A DNA stretch of 64,000 nucleotides, from NCBI RefSeq assembly GCF_020149935.1, contig NZ_CP083757.1, forward strand, positions 1,364,001 through 1,428,000, written 5' to 3'. Positions 8,681-17,012 of this stretch are shown piece by piece. Numbering within the stretch: position 1 is the stretch's first letter; each line of letters opens with the position of its first letter. Position numbers and translations under genes: made by a program. The stretch comes from Marinilongibacter aquaticus. Its GTDB lineage: Bacteria; Bacteroidota; Bacteroidia; Cytophagales; Spirosomataceae. The notes under the pieces were generated by a model. That model worked only from the letters and a program-made list of their open reading frames with translations. It searched no databases and had not been told where the DNA came from.

Positions 8681-9136
8681 TTACTTTTTGGACGCTGTTT
8701 TTACAGCTTCACGGATACGTAAATAGGTGCCGCAACGGCAGATGTTTCCGCTCATTGCCGATTCGATTTCTTCTTCTGTAGGGCTGGGATTCTCTTTCAA
8801 AAGAGCTGCGGCCGTCATGATTTGGCCCGACTGACAGTATCCGCATTGCGGCACATCGTGTTCGAGCCAAGCCTCTTGCACCGGATGGTCGCCACTTTCA
8901 GAAAGCCCTTCGATTGTCGTGATTTCTTGCTCCCCCACAGCCGAAACAGGATATTGACAAGAGCGAATCGCCATGCCATCCAAATGCACCGTACAGGCTC
9001 CGCATTGTGCAATCCCGCAGCCGTATTTTGTACCGACCAAGTTCAAATGATCACGGAGCACCCACAACATGGGTGTTTGCCCATCCACGTCTACTTTTTG
9101 TAGCTTACCATTAATTTTCAGAGTATATGTTGCCAT
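8681..9136 (-). CDS. 2Fe-2S subunit of molybdenum hydroxylase (isoquinoline 1-oxidoreductase alpha-like)
   Basis: A 151-residue electron-transfer subunit. The plant-type ferredoxin domain carries C40, C45, C48 and C60; the second, four-helix 2Fe-2S domain carries C98, C101, C133 and C135. The length and Cys pattern match the small subunits of CO dehydrogenase/aldehyde oxidoreductase-like enzymes. It has no signal peptide, so it is probably carried out by the Tat signal of its partner. It lies between two large-subunit genes and is the only iron-sulfur subunit seen, so it may serve both. Electrons probably go to a periplasmic cytochrome. Confidence 0.92.
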   Translation of the reverse strand: MATYTLKINGKLQKVDVDGQTPMLWVLRDHLNLVGTKYGCGIAQCGACTVHLDGMAIRSCQYPVSAVGEQEITTIEGLSESGDHPVQEAWLEHDVPQCGYCQSGQIMTAAALLKENPSPTEEEIESAMSGNICRCGTYLRIREAVKTASKK

Positions 9137-9239
9137 ATCAATTAGTCATTTAAATTAAAGACTTTATAAAGTTCGCTTATATATTGCTATTCAAACTGAT
9201 CAAAATCAATCCAATACTTACGAATTTCAAACACAGCGA

Positions 9240-11468
9240 TTACAAATCTTCCAATTCATCCACAAACGGTTGATTGTAAAAACGCTTTCCTGTGGCCCGA
9301 TAAAGTGCATTGGCCAAGGCTCCAAAAATAGGCGGGTAGGCCGGTTCGCCCATACCCGTGGGATCAATTTCACTTTCCACAAAATGTACATCGATTTTTT
9401 CCGGAGCTTCTTGCATACGTATCATACGATACGTATCAAAATTTTGGCTTTCGGGCACACCACGGTTTACGCTCAATTTCCCGTAAAGTCCGGTGCCAAT
9501 GCCATCCACTACAGCACCTTGAGTCATGTTTACAGCGGCATCAGGATTAATCAGCAGCCCACAATCTATGGCTGTACACACATTTTTAACCTTCGGCTGC
9601 CCTTTCTCCATCGTCAATTCGAGCACATGGGCCGCATAAGTATTGTGTGAAAAATAGGCCGACACGCCAAGGTTTTCATTTTTCTTTCGGGCATCCCAAT
9701 TGGATTTTTCACGCACAAGTTTCAAAACGCCCATATAGCGTTCCGGTTCGTAATCCATTTGGCCTCCCACAGGCTCATCAATCGATTTCTGCAAAAGTTC
9801 CAACCTGAAATCAATGGGGTCTTTGCCCGCAATTTCGGCCAGTTCATCCAAAAAGGACTGTTCGGCCGCAGCCATAAAATTGGATCGCGGAGCACGGAAA
9901 GAACCTGTTGTCAAATTGGTATCGATTGTCCATTCTTCGGCGAGATAATTCTCCACAGCTCCCGCCGGAAAACGGTGTGCCGCCAACGGCGATTCAGGTA
10001 TGCCGCCCGCCTTCACATGAAAGCCTATAAGCTTGTACTGAGCATCGAAAGCCGCACGATAATCCGCACGATAAGTTGGGCGATATATGCCCGCAGTCAT
10101 ATCATCTTCACGGCTGTAAACAAGTTTTATCGGAGCCTGCACTTTTTGCGAAATCAGGGCCGCTTCAATCAGCCAATGGGCATAAGACCTTCGCCCAAAA
10201 CCGCCTCCCAAGCGAGTTATACGAATGTCAATATTTTCAAGCGGCATCCCTATACGTGCCGAAAGGGCCTGCTCTGTAAACTCTGGCTTTTGCAATGGCC
10301 CTGCCAATTCGGCTTTATCTGCCGTAACATGAGCAAAGAAATTCATGGGCTCCATGCAATTGTGTGCGAGATACGGTCCCAAGTAGGTTCGTTCGACAAT
10401 CTTGGCCGCCGAAGCAAAAGCCTCGGCCACTTGACCATCTTCTCTTTGCACCTGAGCTTTTTCGCCAGCTCTTTGCTCCATCATCTTATAATGGTCTGTC
10501 GAACTTTCCAGCCCTGAAGGAATATGCATTGTGGTTTGGCGACCAAACATGCTGCGAGATTCCGAATAACTTTCTATTGGCTCCCAAATTACTTCCAAGG
10601 CCTTTTTTGCTTGCATCACCTGCCAAGTCGAATCGCCCACGATGGCTACCACTTCATTGAAAGTCAGTGTATCGAAGAATTGCTTTTCAAAATCTTCGTT
10701 AAAAACCTTCACGGCAAAAACATCCCTGATCCCGGGCATTTTAAGCACTTTACTTGCATCAAAAGATTTCAGTTTTGTACCAAAAGCTTTGGGGTGCACG
10801 ATCATGGCTATCTGCATACCTTCTTTGTATTCGTCAATCCCAAAGAGCGGTTTGCCCATGACAATGTTTCTGGCCTCAACATTCTTCTTCGAATGCCCTA
10901 TAATTTTGAAGTCCTTCTTTTTCTTCAATTCCACTTCCTCGGGCACATCGACACTTGCCGCCGCGGTGGCAAACTGACCGTAACTTGCCCTTTTGCCTGT
11001 TTTATTGTGGATCAACATCCCCTCTGCGGTGCTGATTTCGTCAAAAGATACAGCCCAAGCTTTGGCCGCAGCCTGCCGAAGCATATACCGTGCAGCCGCC
11101 CCCGCCGTGCGTAAGGTATGCCAACTGCTGCGGATGGCCTGACTCCCTCCAATAAACTGTCGTGTAAAATGCTTGACATCCAAATGAGCCTGTTCAATTT
11201 GCACTTGAGCCCAATTGACATCCAGCTCCTCGGCCACAATCATGGGCATGGAAGTTTTCACATTCTGTCCGCCCTCGGGATTGGGCGACATAATAATGAC
11301 CTGTCCATCCTCTTTGATTTTTATATATGCATTCAAACCCGTCCATTCGTCCAAATTCTCTTTTTCTTTTCCGCCCAAGGCCGGCAAAGAAACTATGCCC
11401 AAAAACAAGCCACCCGTTGAAAGAGCGGAAGCTTTTAAAAATGTACGTCTGCTTGTGCTTGGTTTCAT
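9240..11468 (-). CDS. Molybdenum hydroxylase large subunit (isoquinoline 1-oxidoreductase beta-like), copy 2
   Basis: A 742-residue paralogue of the 6405-8654 product, with its own Tat signal (RRTFLK near residue 8) and the same GGGFGRR and C-terminal GEPAYPP blocks (catalytic Glu at 708). It is the first gene of the minus-strand cluster; a 103-bp gap separates it from the 2Fe-2S gene, wide enough for a second promoter. Two large subunits per small subunit may mean alternative enzymes with different substrates sharing one electron-transfer chain; this is inference. No FAD subunit or XdhC/CoxF-type maturation factor is seen nearby. Confidence 0.87.
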   Translation of the reverse strand: MKPSTSRRTFLKASALSTGGLFLGIVSLPALGGKEKENLDEWTGLNAYIKIKEDGQVIIMSPNPEGGQNVKTSMPMIVAEELDVNWAQVQIEQAHLDVKHFTRQFIGGSQAIRSSWHTLRTAGAAARYMLRQAAAKAWAVSFDEISTAEGMLIHNKTGKRASYGQFATAAASVDVPEEVELKKKKDFKIIGHSKKNVEARNIVMGKPLFGIDEYKEGMQIAMIVHPKAFGTKLKSFDASKVLKMPGIRDVFAVKVFNEDFEKQFFDTLTFNEVVAIVGDSTWQVMQAKKALEVIWEPIESYSESRSMFGRQTTMHIPSGLESSTDHYKMMEQRAGEKAQVQREDGQVAEAFASAAKIVERTYLGPYLAHNCMEPMNFFAHVTADKAELAGPLQKPEFTEQALSARIGMPLENIDIRITRLGGGFGRRSYAHWLIEAALISQKVQAPIKLVYSREDDMTAGIYRPTYRADYRAAFDAQYKLIGFHVKAGGIPESPLAAHRFPAGAVENYLAEEWTIDTNLTTGSFRAPRSNFMAAAEQSFLDELAEIAGKDPIDFRLELLQKSIDEPVGGQMDYEPERYMGVLKLVREKSNWDARKKNENLGVSAYFSHNTYAAHVLELTMEKGQPKVKNVCTAIDCGLLINPDAAVNMTQGAVVDGIGTGLYGKLSVNRGVPESQNFDTYRMIRMQEAPEKIDVHFVESEIDPTGMGEPAYPPIFGALANALYRATGKRFYNQPFVDELEDL

Positions 11469-11619
11469 CGTTTTATTTCTTGTTGGGTTGTAATAAATCG
11501 GGTAGTGAAGGACAGTAGAAACACAATGGGGTTCAAAAACGCAGGGCCTTACCGAAGGGTTTTAAATTTTCAATGCGGTGTATCCCTAAATTTTTTGAGC
11601 TTAAGTTAGTAAAAATCAA

Positions 11620-11644
11620 TGGGATAAGTAAACCATATATCCCA
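11620..11644 (-). terminator. Weak hairpin downstream of the aldo/keto reductase
   Basis: A 7-bp inverted repeat TGGGATA / TATCCCA (11620-11626, 11638-11644) with an 11-nt loop, 47 nt past the stop at 11691. It is followed on the minus strand by TTGATTTTT. It could instead be a protein-binding site upstream of 11468. Confidence 0.3.
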
Positions 11645-11690
11645 AACGATACGCATTTTGCTTTAAACCAATTCTAAATCACAAGCCCAA

Positions 11691-12680
<990 letters not shown>

Positions 12681-12713
12681 TTATTTTATGACAAAAAATC
12701 TTAAATCGCATTA

Positions 12714-12742
12714 CAAATTTCATCTATAAAACGCATCGCAAA
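12714..12742 (-). promoter_or_regulatory. Promoter of the aldo/keto reductase
   Basis: On the minus strand, TTTG (12742-12739), a 17-bp spacer, then GAAATTTG (12721-12714), one base off TAnnTTTG. It predicts a leader of about 35 nt before the ATG at 12674. Confidence 0.55.
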
Positions 12743-12811
12743 GAACACATTTCGCACAAAGAGTTATACAAATCAAACAGTTTAATATTTAGCAAAAAAT
12801 CCAATTGCGGT

Positions 12812-13702
12812 TTAGTTATTTCTGAAAACGGTGGGCGAAACCGCCGCATGTTTTTTGAAAAAATTATTGAAGTGCGTGGCTTCTTTAAAATTCAGGGCGT
12901 AGGCGATTTCCGAAACATTCCACTGGCTTTGCTTCAGCATGATTTTCGATTCGCGGAAAATGCGTTCGCCAATCAACACCGAGGTCGATTTTCCACTCGA
13001 CTCTTTCACGGCACGGTTCAAATGATTGACGTGAACATTCAAGTGATTAGCAAAATCTGATGCAGACCGCAATTCGATTTGCGGATGGTCGTCGTCGATC
13101 GGAAACTGCCGCTCGAGAAGCTCCAAAAACAACCAATAAATACGTTGCGAGGCATTGATGTGCAAACCAATGGACGTGGTGGCCGCTTGCGTTTTCATGG
13201 CAAAATGCAAAAGTTCATATACCATATTCCGTAGCAAATCGTATTTGTGAATGTAGTCCGATTCAATTTCCTCGAACATCCGCTCATACACACCGCTTAC
13301 CTGTTTCACCTGATCATCGTCCAATTCAAACACGTGGTTCCCGTTGGGTTGGAAAACCTCATACTGATTGACATTTCCGAATTGATTGAAGAAACGCTGA
13401 TTGAAAATGACATAAAAGCCATCTATCACGTCTTCCAAATGCTCCCATTTGTACGGGATAAAAGGGTTCGAAAACACCAACGCTTGCTTTTTCACCTCCA
13501 AAACTTTGTCGGCATAGTGAATCCTACTCGCTCCTACACAGAGTGTTACCTTGAAATAATCTCTTCGTCGATACGGAATCGGCTTGCCAGGTGAATGCGG
13601 CAAACGAAAGACATTCAAATGTCCGATATTCTGCCCAAGCTGCTCGGGTATCCACTCAAATCTACGTGTATACAGTTCTTCTAAGGTTTCTGGTTTGTTC
13701 AT
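12812..13702 (-). CDS. AraC-family transcriptional regulator
   Basis: A 296-residue regulator. The N-terminal half is a cupin-like ligand/arm domain of the type found in Bacteroidota AraC proteins. The C-terminal about 100 residues form the two helix-turn-helix motifs, including the second-helix region with a HFNNFFKKH stretch and a PTVFRNN end. Its ATG overlaps the stop of the upstream barrel-like gene as ATGA, so the two are translationally coupled. Plausible targets are that gene, its own operon and the aldo/keto reductase downstream. The inducer is unknown. Confidence 0.9.
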   Translation of the reverse strand: MNKPETLEELYTRRFEWIPEQLGQNIGHLNVFRLPHSPGKPIPYRRRDYFKVTLCVGASRIHYADKVLEVKKQALVFSNPFIPYKWEHLEDVIDGFYVIFNQRFFNQFGNVNQYEVFQPNGNHVFELDDDQVKQVSGVYERMFEEIESDYIHKYDLLRNMVYELLHFAMKTQAATTSIGLHINASQRIYWLFLELLERQFPIDDDHPQIELRSASDFANHLNVHVNHLNRAVKESSGKSTSVLIGERIFRESKIMLKQSQWNVSEIAYALNFKEATHFNNFFKKHAAVSPTVFRNN

Positions 13703-14478
13703 GATTCTGCAGATTTTCTTTTGTAATTTCTGTTGAAACTATAGATCAAACTAATGTTCCAAATAAAGTCCTTTCCCGCCTTGATGTCCGAAGAGACCAC
13801 ATGGCTGAGAATGGATCCAATGGAGATCGGCCATTTCGAATGCCCAAGACCCAAAATCGCATTGGCATACAATCCATTCGTGCCGTCCAAATCCAAAATA
13901 TAGAGTTGCGGAACGGCCTCAAAACGAAGCTCTTTGCTCAATTTCACATGTGAAACGTAAAGCCGAAAAGCGGTGAAATTTGTGTTTCGCGTGGCTCCAT
14001 GATCAAAACCGTGCGAATACAAATAATACAGACCGATGCCCAATTTTTTGTTGATACGGAGGCTGGGTGTCAATTCCCCCGCCAAATATTTTTGAGCAAT
14101 CAAAACATCCTGAAAGCCGCCGTCTACAAGATAAGTTCTTTCCCTGAATGCCACCGCCGGATGAGCTCCTATTTTCATTGAAAAACGTTTATTCTCTACC
14201 AATTTACATCTCCACCAAAGCAAAAATGTCCAAGGTTTCCCTTCCATCGAAAACCTGAACTGAGGTTCAAAACTTAACTTTTTACTGCCGACTGAAAGAT
14301 CGAAAATTGCCGCGGGTTTGCCCAATGAAAAAGAGGGGATGAGCGAAATTCCATTCTGGGTCAAACTAACCGCCCCACCAATGTGCCGCTCGGTACCTGT
14401 ACTGTCTTGATCATTTGCAAAAACATAGGCAGTATTTAGGCACACCAAGATGCCCAAAAACAATTTAAGTTTTTCCAT
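13699..14478 (-). CDS. Exported protein, probably small outer-membrane beta-barrel
   Basis: A 259-residue protein I cannot name. It starts with a clear signal peptide (ending around YVFAND). The rest is made of alternating polar/hydrophobic strands rich in aromatic residues (for example FRLYVSHVKLS, IGLYYLYSHGF), as in small outer-membrane barrels, and ends in a basic tail. An in-frame codon upstream would add nine residues (to 14505), but the ATG at 14478 opens directly into the signal peptide. The stop overlaps the ATG of the AraC regulator, so the two are made together. A sensory or porin-like role is only a guess. Confidence 0.65.
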   Translation of the reverse strand: MEKLKLFLGILVCLNTAYVFANDQDSTGTERHIGGAVSLTQNGISLIPSFSLGKPAAIFDLSVGSKKLSFEPQFRFSMEGKPWTFLLWWRCKLVENKRFSMKIGAHPAVAFRERTYLVDGGFQDVLIAQKYLAGELTPSLRINKKLGIGLYYLYSHGFDHGATRNTNFTAFRLYVSHVKLSKELRFEAVPQLYILDLDGTNGLYANAILGLGHSKWPISIGSILSHVVSSDIKAGKDFIWNISLIYSFNRNYKRKSAES

Positions 14479-14607
14479 TATATACTTATAGTCAATTAAT
14501 TGCAATGCAAAATTATAGACTCAACAGTATATACCGAAAACAGTTTTCAAACCAAAGATTACAAAAATCAAACAAGCGATGTTTTTCGGAAAGCGAAAGC
14601 CAGCTCG

Positions 14608-15144
14608 CTACTTTGCCATTTCCGAAAGGTTTTTGAAACGATCGATGAGCTCATCGACCGAGGGAAGGAAGGTTTTCATTTTGGCGATAAGGTTTGGGCC
14701 AAACCCCTCGAGGAAAGGGTATATTTCAGATTCGGCTATATATTTATTGGGAATATGAATACCTACCGCTGCGGCGATCCACAACAAAACCGACAGACCA
14801 AAAAACCACAGAACAGCTCCCAAAGCCGCTCCGGCCAAGCCATCCAAAATACCCAAAAAAGTAAGTCGCAGGGCTTTCCGAAAGCCCCAGCCCAGCTTAT
14901 TTATGAAATAAACCGAAGGAAAAAAAATCAAGAAAAAACTAAGATAAGGCAGGAGGTTTCCCAACTTGTCGGAACCGACAAACTCGGCAATGAAATCCAT
15001 ACCGACACCCAAATAACGGAAACCAAAAGATACGGCCAAAACGAGAGCCAGCAAGCCGATAATTTCGACCAAAAGCCCTCGTTTATACCCGTTGTATGCT
15101 CCCAATATCACAGGAGCCAAAAGCAAAATATCGATGCTTGCCAT
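14608..15144 (-). CDS. CvpA family membrane protein
   Basis: A 178-residue inner-membrane protein of the CvpA (colicin V production) family. The first segment (IDILLLAPVILGAYNGYKRG) is the family signature, followed by three more membrane segments and a cytoplasmic C-terminal tail. The ATG at 15144 overlaps the TGA of the upstream YqeY gene (TGATG), so the two are coupled. Recent family literature links CvpA to envelope integrity; its mechanism is unclear. Confidence 0.88.
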   Translation of the reverse strand: MASIDILLLAPVILGAYNGYKRGLLVEIIGLLALVLAVSFGFRYLGVGMDFIAEFVGSDKLGNLLPYLSFFLIFFPSVYFINKLGWGFRKALRLTFLGILDGLAGAALGAVLWFFGLSVLLWIAAAVGIHIPNKYIAESEIYPFLEGFGPNLIAKMKTFLPSVDELIDRFKNLSEMAK

Positions 15145-15596
15145 CAATTCGCCAACAAAGACTTTACCATTGTCGAAATGGCTCTGCCGTCGGCTTTTCC
15201 AGCCAATTCTTTGGTTGCGGCACCCATTACTTTACCCATATCCGAAGGGCCAGAAGCCCCTACTTTGGCAATAATCGCCGTCAACGCTTCTTTCAACTCC
15301 TCTTCGCTCATGGCTTTTGGCAAATACGCTTCGATCACAGCGATTTCGGCCATTTCTTTATCGAGCAGGTCTTCACGGTTTTGCTGCTTATAAATATCAG
15401 CCGAATCTTTTCTTTGTTTCACGGCCTTCTGCAAGATTCTCATCTCATCGCCTTCGTTCAGTTCACCGGATCTTCCGGCTGCAGATTCCTCCAGCAAAAT
15501 GGCTTTTTTGATATCGCGAAGAGCCAAAAGTCTCACCTTGTCTTTGGCCAGCATAGCCGCCTTTATATCGGCATCGATCGTTGATTTTAATGACAT
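15144..15596 (-). CDS. GatB/YqeY domain protein
   Basis: A 150-residue free-standing YqeY domain, similar to the tail domain of the amidotransferase subunit GatB that contacts tRNA. The family blocks KAMLAKDKVRLLALRDIKKAI, seen in part near residues 13-30, and the C-terminal DMGKVMGAATKELAGKADG region are present. The start at 15596 is chosen because the product then has the usual family length; the longer frame to 15644 adds a Cys/His-rich stretch not expected in the family. A role in tRNA or amidotransferase metabolism is inferred from the family only. It is coupled to cvpA. Confidence 0.88.
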   Translation of the reverse strand: MSLKSTIDADIKAAMLAKDKVRLLALRDIKKAILLEESAAGRSGELNEGDEMRILQKAVKQRKDSADIYKQQNREDLLDKEMAEIAVIEAYLPKAMSEEELKEALTAIIAKVGASGPSDMGKVMGAATKELAGKADGRAISTMVKSLLAN

Positions 15597-15640
15597 ATGT
15601 TTTGAATTGTGACAATGACAAAATACAGCCAAAACGGCCC

Positions 15641-15667
15641 ACAATGCATTGTAGTATATTAACTTTG
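15641..15667 (+). promoter_or_regulatory. pdxJ promoter with overlapping palindrome
   Basis: TAACTTTG at 15660-15667 matches TAnnTTTG exactly, 19 bp before the pdxJ ATG. A perfect 12-bp palindrome ACAATGCATTGT (15641-15652) sits where the -33 box would be, in the gap between divergent yqeY and pdxJ. Confidence 0.5.
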
Positions 15668-15686
15668 CAAAAAATGAAGAGCAAAA

Positions 15687-16409
15687 ATGACGAAATTATC
15701 TGTCAATATCAATAAAATAGCCACACTCAGAAATTCACGCGGAGGCGACTTGCCCAACCTCGTAAAGGTGGCTCTTGATTGCGAACGCTTTGGTGCCGAA
15801 GGCATTACGATTCACCCGAGGCCCGATGAAAGACATATCCGTTATCAAGATGTATATGATCTGAAAGAAATCGTCACTACGGAATACAATATAGAAGGCA
15901 ACCCAACCGAAGGCCGTTTCATGGAAATTGTGCTGGCCAACAAACCTACGCAAGTTACTTTGGTACCCGATAAAATTGGGGCCATCACTTCCAACGCGGG
16001 CTGGGATACCCTCGCTTTCAAACAAACCTTGCAAGAGTTGGTGAAAACCTTTCAAAATGAAGGCATTCGTGTTTCGATCTTTGTCGATCCCGACCCTGTG
16101 ATGGTGGAAGGTGCAAAAGAAACGGGCACCGACCGCATAGAGTTGTACACCGAAAGTTATGCCCAAAACTATGGCCAAAACCGCGAACAAGCCATTGCTC
16201 CTTTTGTAGCTGCCGCCGAAAAAGCACAAGAAATGGGCTTGGGTTTAAATGCCGGGCACGACCTCAACCTCGAAAACCTCTCTTATTTCCAACAAAATAT
16301 CCCGGGTTTGCTCGAAGTGTCCATAGGCCATGCTCTCATTTCAGATGCTTTGTATTTGGGTCTTGAAAACACGATTCAAATGTACAAGAGGCAATTAATC
16401 AATGATTAG
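15687..16409 (+). CDS. pdxJ: Pyridoxine 5'-phosphate synthase
   Basis: A 240-residue TIM-barrel enzyme that condenses 1-deoxyxylulose 5-phosphate with 3-amino-2-oxopropyl phosphate to form pyridoxine 5'-phosphate, the ring-closing step of DXP-dependent vitamin B6 synthesis. The N-terminus ([17 protein letters not shown]) and the phosphate-binding and catalytic blocks [14 protein letters not shown], and [13 protein letters not shown] are all present. The length is standard. It appears monocistronic: it is divergent from yqeY and a new promoter follows for the metal-efflux genes. Confidence 0.97.
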   Translation: MTKLSVNINKIATLRNSRGGDLPNLVKVALDCERFGAEGITIHPRPDERHIRYQDVYDLKEIVTTEYNIEGNPTEGRFMEIVLANKPTQVTLVPDKIGAITSNAGWDTLAFKQTLQELVKTFQNEGIRVSIFVDPDPVMVEGAKETGTDRIELYTESYAQNYGQNREQAIAPFVAAAEKAQEMGLGLNAGHDLNLENLSYFQQNIPGLLEVSIGHALISDALYLGLENTIQMYKRQLIND

Positions 16410-16463
16410 ACTAAGTCTGGACAAAAATTAAGAATCCCTTAACATTTTGACAGGCTACTTGTT

Positions 16464-16493
16464 TTTGTTTCATCGCACTTCTCTCTAAATTTG
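16464..16493 (+). promoter_or_regulatory. Promoter of the metal-efflux operon
   Basis: TTTG at 16464-16467, an 18-bp spacer, then TAAATTTG at 16486-16493, an exact -7 match. Transcription would begin at about 16498-16500, essentially at the GTG start of the next gene. Confidence 0.65.
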
Positions 16494-16498
16494 GCCTC

Positions 16499-16897
16499 GT
16501 GAAAACTTTGCTCAGCATTTCATTCGCCATTCTTATTTTGCTTCAGGCCATTTTGCCTAAAGTGGATTGGGTATGTGAAATGCAGAAACTGCCCGATATG
16601 ATGACCCAATATCAAGAGCATAGAGCAAAAGATGGGCTTTCTCTTGGCGATTTCCTCGCCCTGCACTACGGTAGCGACAAAAAATCGAAAGAACACCAAG
16701 AGGGAAACAAAGAACACGAAAAGTTGCCGTTCCATGGCCAACACCACAGCGACCACAGCTGCGTATATATCATGCCTACTTTTCGAGCACCGCAAGTGGC
16801 TCACTTTATCATTCCATTGAAAAAGACGATGTCTTCTTATCGTTTTTCATTGTCCATCTCAGATTTGGACTCGCTCTTCCAGCCTCCACAGGCTTAA
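16499..16897 (+). CDS. Small His-rich exported protein next to the metal pump (HYC_CC_PP-like)
   Basis: A 132-residue protein with a signal peptide (about 1-20) and a region rich in possible metal ligands: HYG at 56-58, H66, H73, H79, H82, H83, H86 and C88, ending in PPQA. The layout resembles the small Bacteroidota proteins called HYC_CC_PP, here with HYG in place of HYC and a single Cys in place of CC. These are often found beside CzcA/CusA pumps, and a periplasmic metal-buffering role is plausible but unproven. The start is GTG; the promoter predicts almost no 5' leader. It is 115 bp upstream of the pump gene. Confidence 0.65.
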   Translation: MKTLLSISFAILILLQAILPKVDWVCEMQKLPDMMTQYQEHRAKDGLSLGDFLALHYGSDKKSKEHQEGNKEHEKLPFHGQHHSDHSCVYIMPTFRAPQVAHFIIPLKKTMSSYRFSLSISDLDSLFQPPQA

Positions 16898-17012
16898 TCT
16901 CCCCATACATTTTCCATTTTCTGGAATTCTTGCGGCTTTGTGCATTACGAAGCTGAAACTTGGCTGTGCACAAGTCGGAAAAATCATTTTCTGAACAAAA
17001 AACGCATTTAAA

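Noticed and set aside
15597-15644. An N-terminal extension of YqeY to 15644 (extra 16 residues).
   Set aside because: It would give an unusual Cys/His-rich start; the ATG at 15596 gives the normal family length.
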